IMG/VR virus record: IMGVR_UViG_3300034095_000642
Span: 1-24,136 of that record
Source: a virus
DNA: 24,136 bases
Reading direction: 5' to 3' (one strand)
The notes beneath the pieces are model-generated. The model was given only the letters and a program-made list of their open reading frames with translations, ran no database searches and had not been told where the DNA came from. Below are positions 7,386 to 14,101 of the stretch, one piece after another (positions within the stretch are counted from its first letter, which is position 1; each line of letters opens with the position of its first letter). Position numbers and translations under genes: made by a program.

Positions 7386-7488
7386 ATCATCCACCATCCC
7401 CCCCTATAGGGGGGGGGATTGGATGGATGATTTAGTTCATTCGCATCCATCCATGGATCATCCATTAAATTATATGGATGGATGATTT
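7386..7488. repeat. Iteron-like GGATGAT cluster, possible replication origin
   Basis: GGATGGATGATTT occurs as a 13-bp direct repeat at 7421-7433 and 7476-7488. Inverted partial copies lie at 7444-7454 (CATCCATCCAT), 7457-7465 (ATCATCCAT) and 7386-7392 (ATCATCC). On the minus strand these can fold into several 8-bp hairpins. Short repeats beside the primase-helicase gene are a reasonable place for an origin or a protein-binding site; this is inference. Confidence 0.45.
7398..7417. repeat. C7-TATA-G9 palindrome
   Basis: Seven C, TATA and nine G give an 18-bp perfect palindrome (7398-7415) with two extra G. This is an extreme local GC spike in an AT-rich genome. It could form a very stable hairpin or cruciform, and the G run is prone to length variation. 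Confidence 0.9.
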
Positions 7489-9365
7489 TAAATAAGCCAC
7501 CAATAATCACCACTATTTCCTATAAGTTGTTTTTTTATTAAAGATTTTGTAACCCTGTCAAAATCTCTTGAACGAGTGTTAGCTTTCTTAAATTCATCAG
7601 CAAAAAAAGGTTGCCACTTATCTTGATGAACAGTTAAATAATACTCTCCATCCGCTCTTAAAACAGCGTCTTTTTTTCCATTAACCTCTAATGCTTCAAC
7701 TAAAGAATCAATTGCTTTTTGTTGATTTAATGTTATTTCTTTATCCTTTTTAGCTACACCTTGATACTCTAAATAAACACTGGTGACTTGTTTATCATCA
7801 TCTTCATCATAAAATACTTCACCTTCTAACTCTACTTCTTTAATGACAAAACTCATATCAGTACCAAAGCCAAAATCTTTTGACTTAGTGCAGGAAAAAG
7901 TAATTGCATCTCCATTCTTAGTGACACAAAACTCTGCGTCCATTGCAGCTTTAATTGATGATGACCCTCTTGATCTTCCTTTATCGCCATGTCCACTATG
8001 GTGAACAGTTACAATCGCAGCATCTAAACGTCTAGCAAGTAATTCTATAGACTTAAAATACAATGCCATATCTTCAGAGCTGTTTTCATCTCCAACCATA
8101 TTCCTGTGCAACGTATCAATAATAATAATATCAGGTTTAAAATCTAACTCTGCTACTATTTTTAATATTTCATCAGCTTCTTTACTATCTAATAGATTAA
8201 TGGATCGTCTGCTCAATCTAATATTCTTTGGTGGTTCTCCATATTTTTGTGATAATGCTTTAAAACGCATTGAAGCACCACGCAAACCTTCACCCATAAT
8301 GATTAAAGTTTTAAGCTCTTCTTTTATCTTATGACCATGCCAGTTTCTACCTGTTGCAGCACAAAATGCCCAATCCATAGCAAATAAACTTTTACCTGCA
8401 CCTGACTCACCAAAAAGAAGATTCATTGAGCCACGCTCAAGTATTCCCTTAATTAACCAATTAGGCTTCTTTATGCTTGCCATCATATCTTCAATGGTGA
8501 TGAACAAACCTTCCTGCTTTACTTTTCCAAATACAATGTCACGAACTGCATCAATTCCTTTTTCTGACATCATATCGTTGAAGTCACCATCAATAGTTGG
8601 CAATACAATATCAACTCCACATTCTTTTGCTTTGCTCATACCAATACCAGAACTATCATTGTCTGCACAAATAACTATTTTCTTACCAATGTACTGGCTT
8701 GCAATCATTTGCGTTACTGGCTTAAGATTTCCAGCATTAAATGCTATACATACAGCAAGATTGGTGGCTTGGTTTAAACTATCCGCAGTTGCAAATCCTT
8801 CTGCAACTAAAAGAGTTTCAGACTCAGAAGGATCACCAATCCAACAATGACCTCCAAGCATCTTTCCACCAGAATGAAACCTTTTAGCACCATCACTAAA
8901 TATTGATTGTACAGACTGTATTTCTCCGTCTGCACCATATACAGGTATTATTAACTTTCCTCCAAACATACGAGCCATATTTGGACGTATGCCTTTATTG
9001 GTAAGATAATCATGACTTACAACCGGAACAGCATTATCAAATAAAATCTGCGCTTCCTTTGCTGCTACATAATAAGATGCATCACGTTCAGCTATTGCTT
9101 TTCGTTTTGCTTCCTCAAATTGCTGACGCATGGCTTCTTGTTCGTGTATATCTGGAACATAATCACGTTTCTCATGCCATTGGTGTTGCTCTCCACTACG
9201 CCAACACCCAAATACAGCACCACGAGCATCATCAAATACATGAACCCAACCTGACCTATCATTTCTTTTTCCGTTGGTTGAAAATCTTGTAACTTTACCA
9301 ACTGCTATGCTAGATGGTGGTTCATAACCTACAGCTCTGATTGCATCACATAATTCAGGCAACAT
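7488..9365 (-). CDS. Toprim primase / RepA-like hexameric helicase
   Basis: This 625-residue replication protein primes and unwinds phage DNA. The first 100 residues include an aromatic, Cys-poor region. A Toprim domain follows: catalytic Glu in LLVAEGFATA (about 185-195) and the acidic pair in VICADNDSSG (about 232-241). The helicase is of the RepA/AAA_25 type: Walker A FGESGAGKS (about 318-326), Walker B IIIIDT (about 413-418), and a VTVHHSGHGDKGRSRGSSS segment typical of RepA-like phage helicases. The C-terminal 90 residues look like a winged-helix end. A GTG at 9377 would add four residues. I chose the ATG at 9365, but its SD is weak, so coupling to the overlapping HTH gene is likely. Confidence 0.88.
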   Translation of the reverse strand: MLPELCDAIRAVGYEPPSSIAVGKVTRFSTNGKRNDRSGWVHVFDDARGAVFGCWRSGEQHQWHEKRDYVPDIHEQEAMRQQFEEAKRKAIAERDASYYVAAKEAQILFDNAVPVVSHDYLTNKGIRPNMARMFGGKLIIPVYGADGEIQSVQSIFSDGAKRFHSGGKMLGGHCWIGDPSESETLLVAEGFATADSLNQATNLAVCIAFNAGNLKPVTQMIASQYIGKKIVICADNDSSGIGMSKAKECGVDIVLPTIDGDFNDMMSEKGIDAVRDIVFGKVKQEGLFITIEDMMASIKKPNWLIKGILERGSMNLLFGESGAGKSLFAMDWAFCAATGRNWHGHKIKEELKTLIIMGEGLRGASMRFKALSQKYGEPPKNIRLSRRSINLLDSKEADEILKIVAELDFKPDIIIIDTLHRNMVGDENSSEDMALYFKSIELLARRLDAAIVTVHHSGHGDKGRSRGSSSIKAAMDAEFCVTKNGDAITFSCTKSKDFGFGTDMSFVIKEVELEGEVFYDEDDDKQVTSVYLEYQGVAKKDKEITLNQQKAIDSLVEALEVNGKKDAVLRADGEYYLTVHQDKWQPFFADEFKKANTRSRDFDRVTKSLIKKQLIGNSGDYWWLI

Positions 9366-9525
9366 TGAAATAGTCACTCAGTCTTTTAATTAAATCATAG
9401 GGAATAATCTTCAATTTATTATTGGCAAACTTCCACAATACATTATATTTAATTCCAGTATTCTTTGATAAATAAGTTAAGTTTAAAGGTTGCAGTTTAT
9501 TAATTATTTCTTCTGGTGTGAACAT
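9355..9525 (-). CDS. 56-residue helix-turn-helix protein (Cro/repressor-like candidate)
   Basis: The protein MFTPEEIINKLQPLNLTYLS continues KNTGIKYNVLWKFANNK and ends DLIKRLSDYF plus three residues. The order Leu-x-x-Leu-Ser-x-x-TGI-(5)-Leu-W-K, then a helix and DLIxxLSDYF, is the layout of a minimal HTH_3-like domain as in small Cro or CI-like regulators. GGGA precedes the ATG. It is the first gene leftward of the divergent control region and overlaps the start of the primase-helicase gene by 11 bases. It is the natural candidate to bind the inverted repeat there and choose between the two operons. It is also possible that it only regulates copy of the leftward operon. Confidence 0.7.
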   Translation of the reverse strand: MFTPEEIINKLQPLNLTYLSKNTGIKYNVLWKFANNKLKIIPYDLIKRLSDYFNVA

Positions 9526-9565
9526 TATTTTTTTCCCTTTGTTAAAAATTATTTTGTTTTAGGTG

Positions 9566-9593
9566 TTGCAATTCTAAATTATTTAAGTAAAAT
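9566..9593 (+). promoter_or_regulatory. Rightward sigma70-like promoter
   Basis: TTGCAA (-35) and TAAAAT (-10) are separated by 16 bases, and transcription would start near 9600. This would drive the rightward recombination operon. The boxes match consensus in 4 of 6 and 5 of 6 positions. Confidence 0.6.
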
Positions 9594-9599
9594 GTGCAA
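9571..9599 (-). promoter_or_regulatory. Leftward sigma70-like promoter
   Basis: On the minus strand TTGCAC (9599-9594) and TAGAAT (9576-9571) are separated by 17 bases, with 4 of 6 and 5 of 6 consensus matches. It shares nearly all its DNA with the rightward promoter, so polymerase could occupy only one at a time. Confidence 0.6.
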
Positions 9600-9638
9600 C
9601 GGAATTAGAGAAAAAGATTTTTAACAAAGGAGAAAACC

Positions 9639-10397
9639 ATGAGCATACTAAGCTCTATTGCTAAACCAGATGATCGTTCGATTATCTGCACTATAACAGG
9701 TGATGCAGGATTGGGTAAAACCAGTTTAGCTGCCACATTTCCAAAACCTATATTTATTCGTGCTGAAGATGGCTTACAAGCCATACCAACAGCAACAAGA
9801 CCTGATGCTTTTCCATTATTATCAAATGTAGATATGTTGTGGGAACAATTAACAGCATTAATCAAGGAAGATCATGATTATAAAACATTGGTTATTGATA
9901 GCGTCACTCAGCTTGATAATTTGTTCACAAATCACATTGTTGATACTGATCCTAAAAAGCCACGAACCATTGCACAAGCATTGGGCGGTTATGGTGCTGG
10001 CTTCCAAGCGTTATCAAGTTTGCATGGCAGGGTTCGCAAAGCTGCTGGCATACTTAATGAAGTCAAGGGTATGAATATAGTATTTATAGCTCATTCTGAA
10101 ACAGAAACTATTGAGTTGCCAGATCAAGATCCATACACACGTTATAACATCCGTATGCAAAAAAAGTCTGTAAGTCATTATACTGATAATACAGATTTGG
10201 TGGGTTATCTTAAGCTTGAAACTCATACATTTGGGGATGGTGAACGCAAAAAAGCCATAAGTGATGGCACGCGAATACTGGTAACATATGCCTCCGCTGC
10301 AAATATATCTAAGAATCGCTATGGAATTAGTGAGGACTTATTGGTTGTAAACGGAACAAACCCACTTTTAACTTTAATACCAAGCATCGGAGCATAA
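9639..10397 (+). CDS. RecA-like ATPase, Sak4-type recombination protein
   Basis: The 252-residue protein has Walker A GDAGLGKTS at residues 21-29, followed by PIFIRAEDGL and a Walker B strand TLVIDSVTQLDNL at about 85-97. A later IVFIAHSE strand is typical of the phage P-loop family that includes Sak4 single-strand annealing/RecA-core proteins (AAA_24-like). It would work with an SSB-like partner to anneal or exchange strands. The SD is AAGGAG, six bases from the ATG. It is the first gene of the rightward operon, followed after four bases by a DUF669 gene and then a YqaJ exonuclease, the usual company of Sak4. Confidence 0.82.
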   Translation: MSILSSIAKPDDRSIICTITGDAGLGKTSLAATFPKPIFIRAEDGLQAIPTATRPDAFPLLSNVDMLWEQLTALIKEDHDYKTLVIDSVTQLDNLFTNHIVDTDPKKPRTIAQALGGYGAGFQALSSLHGRVRKAAGILNEVKGMNIVFIAHSETETIELPDQDPYTRYNIRMQKKSVSHYTDNTDLVGYLKLETHTFGDGERKKAISDGTRILVTYASAANISKNRYGISEDLLVVNGTNPLLTLIPSIGA

Positions 10398-10401
10398 ACA
10401 A

Positions 10402-10911
10402 ATGGCAAATTTTTGGACTACAAGCGACAACGAAACAATTAAAACAACTGGTGAATTTACGTCTGTTAGCGTGATTGAAAACATACCTGATAACACTACA
10501 TGTCTTGCCATGATTGATGAAGCAGGATTGGCAGAATATCAAGGTGATGAATATATAAGTCTAAGATGGGTAATAGCTGAACCTGCTATTTATAAAGGAC
10601 GTAAGATATTTCAAAAGGTTCGTGTATTTGATCCTGATACTAAAAAATCAGACAAAGCTAAAAAGATGTTGGCTGCTATTGATGCAAACTGCGGTGGTAA
10701 GTTAGCACAGTCTGATGAATCCCCAAATGACACGGCAATGGCTAAAGCACTTCTTAACAAACCAATGTTGATAAAAGTAATGGTTTGGGATTTAGAAGGA
10801 AGAACTGGTAATTGGGTGGCTTCTGTAGCTCCACGCAAAGGTGCTACACAAGTTAAAGAAGAAAAGTCAGCAGAACCCAGTGTTGTTGATATTGATTCAA
10901 TTCCCTGGTAA
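10402..10911 (+). CDS. DUF669-family single-stranded DNA binding-like protein
   Basis: The 169-residue protein starts MANFWTTSDNETIKTTGEFT. The next part (LAMIDEAGLAEYQGDEYISL and the following RWVIAEPAIYKGRKIFQKVRVFD) reads as an OB-fold-like beta barrel and matches the DUF669 phage family as I know it. A low-complexity tail ends in acidic residues and a final Asp-Ser-Ile-Pro-Trp, like the acidic/hydrophobic tip of SSB proteins that recruits partner enzymes. GGAG lies nine bases before the ATG. Placement between a Sak4-like ATPase and a YqaJ exonuclease fits a role as their SSB. Evidence is by family memory and context. Confidence 0.8.
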   Translation: MANFWTTSDNETIKTTGEFTSVSVIENIPDNTTCLAMIDEAGLAEYQGDEYISLRWVIAEPAIYKGRKIFQKVRVFDPDTKKSDKAKKMLAAIDANCGGKLAQSDESPNDTAMAKALLNKPMLIKVMVWDLEGRTGNWVASVAPRKGATQVKEEKSAEPSVVDIDSIPW

Positions 10912-10938
10912 ATAACTAACGCACATGGATGTGTATTT

Positions 10939-10969
10939 TTAACTATAACTATAAGAGTAAATAACAATG
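10939..10969 (+). promoter_or_regulatory. Repeated leader element, copy 1
   Basis: TTAACTATAACTATAAGAG lies at 10939-10957, the start of a 31-base block that includes the exonuclease ATG and matches copy 2 at 16583 in 26 of 31 positions. It is preceded by a weak hairpin (10921-10934) and a T run. AACTATAA resembles the initiation end of SP6/T7-class promoters, though no such polymerase is in the window. It may instead be a conserved translation leader. Confidence 0.45.
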
Positions 10970-11830
10970 GAACAACAAAGAACAGAAGAATGGTTTAAAA
11001 AAAGAAATGGTCGTGTAACTGGATCAAGTGTCGGTGCAATCTTAGGGTTATCTCCCTTCATGAAACGTGAAGATGTTATGCGTAATATGGTGCGTCAATA
11101 TCATGGCTACCCAAGTGAGTTTACCGGTAATGTTGCGACTAGCTATGGAACGTATAACGAACCCAATGCTTTAGCTGATTACGAATTGAAGTTTAATACA
11201 AAAGTCGTAGAAACTGGTTTTCATACTTATGAAGAATGGCTTGGAGCATCGCCAGATGGATTAATAGATGAAGATGGATTGATAGAAGTTAAATGTCCAT
11301 ATGGTTTGCGTGATAAAAACCCACCAGAGTTTAAAAGCATAGACTACCAAACGCATTATTGGATGCAAATACAAATACAGTTGCTAGTAACTGGTCGTGA
11401 ATGGTGTCATTTCTACCAATGGTCAGCACATGGTTACATGCTTGAAACAGTGCAATTTAATCCATTAGCTATTGAAGAATATTTACCAAAATTAAAAGAC
11501 TTCTACAATGAATATCTTGTTGAGCGTGAACTACCACAAGCACAAAAGTATTTAGAAGAAAAACGCAAACAAGTTAGGTGTGAAGGTCAAGTTGATCGTT
11601 ACTTAATGATTGCAGATCAGATAAAAGAACTTGAAGCAGAAAAGAAACGATTGCTAGATGAAATAGTTAAGTTAGCTGATGGCAAAGATAGTGAAATTAA
11701 TGGTCACAAACTAACTAAAGTTACCAAATCTGGTTCTATATCTTATGCTAAAGCAGTTAAAGAACTTTTACCAGATGTTGATCTTTCTGATTACACTAGT
11801 GATCCAATTAGTTATTGGAGATTAACATGA
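10967..11830 (+). CDS. YqaJ-type viral exonuclease (recombinase nuclease)
   Basis: The 287-residue protein resects DNA ends to give single strands for the annealing protein. The N-terminal signature is EEWFKKRNGRVTGSSVGAIL with LGLSPF following. The PD-(D/E)XK core is GASPDGLIDEDGLIEVKCPYG, whose Asp is at about 97 and Glu-x-Lys at about 107-109. A helix with an earlier acid (NEPNALADYE) and QTHYWMQIQIQLLVTGREW follow, all as in the YqaJ family. The C-terminal third contains a coiled coil (KELEAEKKRLLDEIVKLADG). Its last codons contain GGAG, which serves as SD for the next gene, and its TGA overlaps that gene's ATG. Confidence 0.92.
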   Translation: MEQQRTEEWFKKRNGRVTGSSVGAILGLSPFMKREDVMRNMVRQYHGYPSEFTGNVATSYGTYNEPNALADYELKFNTKVVETGFHTYEEWLGASPDGLIDEDGLIEVKCPYGLRDKNPPEFKSIDYQTHYWMQIQIQLLVTGREWCHFYQWSAHGYMLETVQFNPLAIEEYLPKLKDFYNEYLVERELPQAQKYLEEKRKQVRCEGQVDRYLMIADQIKELEAEKKRLLDEIVKLADGKDSEINGHKLTKVTKSGSISYAKAVKELLPDVDLSDYTSDPISYWRLT

Positions 11831-12489
11831 GTGAATTAATTGAAATATTAATAAAAAGTATAAATGAACTTGATTTAGAAAAAAAAATAATTGCAATAAA
11901 TGAAGTTAGAGAAAAAATACATTTAATAAGTCCTTTTAAAAATGAACCTGTTGATTTTGTTAAATGGGTTAAAAATGAAAATGTATATCAAAATGATTAC
12001 AATCCAAATAGTGTTGCTCCACCGGAAATGGAATTACTTAGATTATCTATTTCAGAAGATGGATATACACAACCTATAGTTTCTATGCCTGATGAAAGTG
12101 AAAAATATGAAGTTATTGACGGTTTTCACAGACATAGAGTTGGAAAAGAATGTAAAGACATACAAGAAAAAATACTTGGATATCTTCCTATTGTACAAAT
12201 AAGAGAAGATCAAAAAGATAAAACAGACAGAATGGCATCAACCATTAGGCATAACAGAGCAAGAGGAAAACATAAAGTTGAATCTATGTCTGACATTGTT
12301 ATTGAGCTTAGCAGAAGAAACTGGTCTGATGAAAAAATAGCTAAAAATCTTGGAATGGATTCTGATGAAGTTTTAAGATTAAAACAAATAAGCGGATTAG
12401 CTGAAATGTTTTTAGATGAAGATTTTTCTGAAGCATGGGATGTTGTTTTTGATGACGATAATGATTTTGAAGGATTAGAAGATGAATAG
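11827..12489 (+). CDS. ParB-like (IbrB-type) protein of a three-gene cassette
   Basis: The 220-residue protein starts MSELIEILIKSINELDLEKK. A ParB/Srx-like core follows: YNPNSVAPPEMELLRLSISE, QPIVSMPDE, and the signature YEVIDGFHRHRVGKE, in which DGFHRHR corresponds to the nucleotide-binding DGxHR motif. A helix-turn-helix (NWSDEKIAKNLGMDSDEVLR) and an acidic tail complete it. The layout matches IbrB, the ParB-related partner of IbrA in E. coli phage islands, more than plasmid-partition ParB. GGAG lies six bases before the ATG, and a TTG four codons upstream is less likely. Composition is AT-richer than flanking genes, and Arg is mostly AGA. Whether it binds DNA, hydrolyses CTP/ATP or acts as a nuclease is not visible. 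Confidence 0.75.
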   Translation: MSELIEILIKSINELDLEKKIIAINEVREKIHLISPFKNEPVDFVKWVKNENVYQNDYNPNSVAPPEMELLRLSISEDGYTQPIVSMPDESEKYEVIDGFHRHRVGKECKDIQEKILGYLPIVQIREDQKDKTDRMASTIRHNRARGKHKVESMSDIVIELSRRNWSDEKIAKNLGMDSDEVLRLKQISGLAEMFLDEDFSEAWDVVFDDDNDFEGLEDE

Positions 12490-12907
12490 AATTTATCATA
12501 CTTGGGAAAAATGGGAATGTTATCCAGCTGGGTTTTATGAAAACAAACCTAAAGACAAAGCATTATCAGATGGTGATTGCAAAAAAAAATATGCTGAATT
12601 TTTAAGCGATATTCCAATGTTTGAAGCAGCAATGCAATCAATATTATTAGAATGGAAAAATTCATGTGAGCATTATTTATCAAATGAAAAAATGAATAGA
12701 ATTGCATGGCTTGGTCAAGCATCAATGTGTTATGCAACTGGAATACCATCAAAATTTTGTGGAGGATTTTATTTTTTATCAGAAGAACAGCAAAATTTAG
12801 CAAATTTAAGTGCATTAAAATTTTTAAATAAATGGTTGAAAAAACACGGTGAAGATGAATTATCTCTTGACCAAGCACAATCTAAAACAGAAGCGAACTT
12901 ATACTAA
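12482..12907 (+). CDS. Middle protein of the IbrB/IbrA-like cassette, unknown function
   Basis: The 141-residue protein starts MNRIYHTWEKWECYPAGFYE. It has no domain I can name. It is dense in residues that often mark conserved sites: CYPAGFYE, a SCEHYLSNEKMNRIAWLGQA segment, SMCYATGIPSKFCGGF, and a C-terminal NLANLSALKFLNKWLKKHGE helix. Four Cys and several Trp and His could form a metal or cofactor site. AAGGA lies seven bases before the ATG. The gene overlaps the ParB-like gene by 8 bases and the PP-loop gene by one, so all three are translated as a unit. I recall similar proteins beside IbrA/IbrB-like genes in other phages, which suggests a fixed partner, but that needs a search. Confidence 0.65.
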   Translation: MNRIYHTWEKWECYPAGFYENKPKDKALSDGDCKKKYAEFLSDIPMFEAAMQSILLEWKNSCEHYLSNEKMNRIAWLGQASMCYATGIPSKFCGGFYFLSEEQQNLANLSALKFLNKWLKKHGEDELSLDQAQSKTEANLY

Positions 12908-14100
12908 TGAAAAGATTACTAGGAATTAATGTTTTTGAAGCAGCTCAACAAAGAATAAATTATTCTTTTGATAATTTTGAAAAAGTTTATTTATCTTTTT
13001 CAGGAGGAAAAGATAGTAGCGTTATGTTCCATCTAACAATGATGGAAGCAAAAAAAAGAAATAAAAAAGTAGGAATATTAATTATTGATCTTGAAGCTCA
13101 ATATAAATCTACTATTGAGCATATAGAAGAGATGGTTGCTATGTATAAAGATAATATTGATCTTCATTGGTTATGCTTTCCATTATTATTAAGAAATGCA
13201 GTAACAGTTTTTGAGCCAAGATGGACTGCATGGGATGAAGAAAAAAAAGATATATGGGTAAGGCAAAAGCCAAAACTTGCTGCTAAATGTGAAGATTATC
13301 CTTTTTATCAACCAAATATGGAATTTGAAGAATTAACTGTTTTGTTTGGATTATGGTATGCACAAGGAAAAACATGCGCTGGATTAATTGGGATAAGAGC
13401 AGATGAAAGTTTAAATAGATATAGAACTGTTACTGTATTTGATAAAAAAATGCATGGAAATAATAGATATACAACTTATATAGGCGACAATTTGTTTAAT
13501 GTTTATCCAATTTATGATTGGAAAACAGAAGATATATGGAGATTTCATTCTAAGTTTAAAAACTTATCAAGCAATAAAATATATGACCATATGCACAAAG
13601 CTGGTGTTCCAATAAGCCAACAAAGACTTTGTCAGCCTTATGGAGATGATCAAAAAAAAGGATTATGGTTGTATCACATCCTTGAGCCTGAAACTTGGTT
13701 TAAATTAATAGCTAGAGTAAATGGAGCTAATTCAGGCGCACTTTATGTTCAAGAATCAGGCAATATAACTGGAAGCAATAAAATATCTAAACCTGAAAAT
13801 CATACTTGGAAAAGTTTTTGTAATTTATTATTAAAGTCTTTGCCTAAAAAAAATAGAGATCATTATATAAAGCGATTTAGAGTTTTTATTAAAGGATGGA
13901 AACTAAGAGGATATGATGAAATACCTGATTTTGCTCCAAAGACTCTTGAAGATAAACAATGGGCTCCATCATATAGAAGATTATGCAAAGTTTTGTTAAG
14001 AAATGATTATTGGTGCAAAGGTCTTGGATTAACTCAACCAAAAAGTGACGCTTATGGAAAGTACTTACAATTAAAAAAACAAAAAATAGTTGGCTTTTAA
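12907..14100 (+). CDS. PP-loop (PAPS reductase-family) protein, IbrA-like
   Basis: The 397-residue protein has the PP-loop SFSGGKDSSVMFHL (SGGKDSS at residues 32-38), which binds ATP to adenylate a substrate. LIIDLEAQYKSTIEHIEEM, GIRADESLNRYRT and VYPIYDWKTEDIWRF follow, a set shared with IbrA-type/DUF3440 phosphoadenosine-phosphosulfate-reductase-like proteins. It lacks the C-terminal ECGLH motif of assimilatory CysH, and its length is much greater, so a metabolic sulfate-reduction role is unlikely. Several Cys (LAAKCEDYPF, GKTCAGLIG, QRLCQPYGDD) might hold an Fe-S cluster as in DndC. Almost every Arg codon is AGA, and G+C in sampled lines is near 25-30%, below the neighbours. The reaction is unknown. 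Confidence 0.8.
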   Translation: MKRLLGINVFEAAQQRINYSFDNFEKVYLSFSGGKDSSVMFHLTMMEAKKRNKKVGILIIDLEAQYKSTIEHIEEMVAMYKDNIDLHWLCFPLLLRNAVTVFEPRWTAWDEEKKDIWVRQKPKLAAKCEDYPFYQPNMEFEELTVLFGLWYAQGKTCAGLIGIRADESLNRYRTVTVFDKKMHGNNRYTTYIGDNLFNVYPIYDWKTEDIWRFHSKFKNLSSNKIYDHMHKAGVPISQQRLCQPYGDDQKKGLWLYHILEPETWFKLIARVNGANSGALYVQESGNITGSNKISKPENHTWKSFCNLLLKSLPKKNRDHYIKRFRVFIKGWKLRGYDEIPDFAPKTLEDKQWAPSYRRLCKVLLRNDYWCKGLGLTQPKSDAYGKYLQLKKQKIVGF

Positions 14101-14101
14101 A

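Larger units (their letters stand above)
9536..9630. promoter_or_regulatory. Nested inverted-repeat control region between divergent operons
   Basis: CCTTTGTTAAAAAT (9536-9549) and ATTTTTAACAAAGG (9617-9630) are a perfect 14-bp inverted repeat. Inside it, GTTGCA (9565-9570) and TGCAAC (9595-9600) are a second one, and both are centred at about 9583. The outer arms place the same SD and leader in front of both divergent genes. The inner arms overlap both -35 boxes and may be operator half-sites. Confidence 0.75.

Noticed and set aside
7370-7465. 31-codon minus-strand frame through the C7-TATA-G9 palindrome (MDDPWMDANELNHPSNPPPY...)
   Set aside because: No SD, repeat-derived sequence and dependence on homopolymer length; noted in the origin finding but not called as a gene.
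10921-10945. Intrinsic terminator between the DUF669 and YqaJ genes
   Set aside because: A stem of only four or five base pairs before five T; too weak to call, though it may slow polymerase.
11827-12489. Plasmid-partition ParB implying a phage-plasmid
   Set aside because: No ParA gene and no parS-like repeat nearby; the protein is short and paired with a PP-loop gene.
12907-14100. CysH-type sulfate-assimilation gene carried to boost host metabolism
   Set aside because: It is much longer than CysH, lacks the usual C-terminal Cys motif, and is locked to a ParB-like partner as in IbrA/IbrB.
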